Of a DNA stretch of 30,741 nucleotides, positions 30,687-30,741 are shown in pieces. How positions within the stretch are numbered: the first letter of the stretch is position 1; each line of letters begins with the position of its first letter. The notes under the pieces are model-generated. The model was given only the letters and a program-made list of their open reading frames with translations, was not told the DNA's origin and ran no database searches. The translations under genes were made by a program, and so were the position numbers. The DNA is from Stramenopiles sp. TOSAG23-6 (Eukaryota; Sar): NCBI GenBank assembly GCA_900128565.1, contig LT635964.1, positions 1-30,741 on the forward strand. Direction: 5' to 3'.

Positions 30687-30741
30687 ATGTATTTTGGAAA
30701 AATATTTCAAAAAAAAATCTTAAAAAATTTGTTAGGTACAA
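30687..30741 (-). mobile_element. Introner element 25 (cut by window end)
   Basis: Holds the 3' half: GTACCTAAC box, T tract, CCAAAATACAT before exon ACTGGTTCAAAG. The 5' splice end is outside the window. Confidence 0.9.

Noticed and set aside
362-30741. Group II introns, inteins or retroelements
   Set aside because: Units are too short, carry no reverse transcriptase or maturase, and show no domain V-like or intein motifs.
1-30741. Altered genetic code
   Set aside because: TAA, TAG and TGA all serve as ends of genes here, and the spliced frames contain no in-frame stop.

Overview
The window is nuclear DNA of an AT-rich eukaryotic protist. It carries eukaryotic protein families (PH-GRAM/C2, RI-type LRR, TBC, SLC37, a giant GCC2/GCC3-type surface protein), the standard genetic code, and one clear GT-AG intron with a TACTAAC branch site. 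GCC2/GCC3 repeat proteins ending in a multi-TM segment are typical of stramenopiles and alveolates, so a stramenopile-like protist is my best guess; the sequence does not prove it.

Layout: (1) <100-3804, minus: a C2 plus PH-GRAM (myotubularin-like) gene cut into 14 exons by 14 copies of one short repeat family. (2) 4195-4995, plus: intronless leucine-rich-repeat protein. (3) 5071-25021, minus: one gene of about 20 kb for a secreted/membrane protein of about 6,555 residues, with three repeat-family introns and five single-base frame breaks at homopolymers. (4) 25268-26541, plus: RanBP2-type zinc finger fused to a SAM methyltransferase, with two repeat-family introns. (5) 26771-28736, plus: TBC (Rab-GAP) protein with a conventional intron. 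(6) 28877->30741, minus: SLC37-type sugar-phosphate transporter with six introns of the repeat type.

The main discovery is the repeat family. I find 25 copies (two cut by the window ends, two composite, one decayed), mostly 87-110 bp. All lie inside genes and all point in the direction of transcription. Removing each copy with one copy of a flanking dinucleotide (usually AT) restores one continuous reading frame across every junction I could test, and in SLC37 it restores conserved family motifs exactly. The copies have a normal-looking 5' splice site (GTATGT or GTACGT), a branch-like CTAAC box and a T-rich tract, but their 3' border is ATACAT or similar and never AG. In 16 of the 24 copies whose 3' border is visible there is no AG at all between the branch box and the exon. 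Their ends form a short inverted repeat (GTATGTTTT...AAAATAC). I read them as introner elements: transposon-like units that create introns, here spliced or otherwise removed at a non-AG 3' border, alongside ordinary GT-AG introns.

The genes are not an operon and show no shared pathway, although two (C2/GRAM, TBC) belong to membrane-trafficking families and two (giant protein, SLC37) are membrane proteins. I saw no tRNA, rRNA or CRISPR array.
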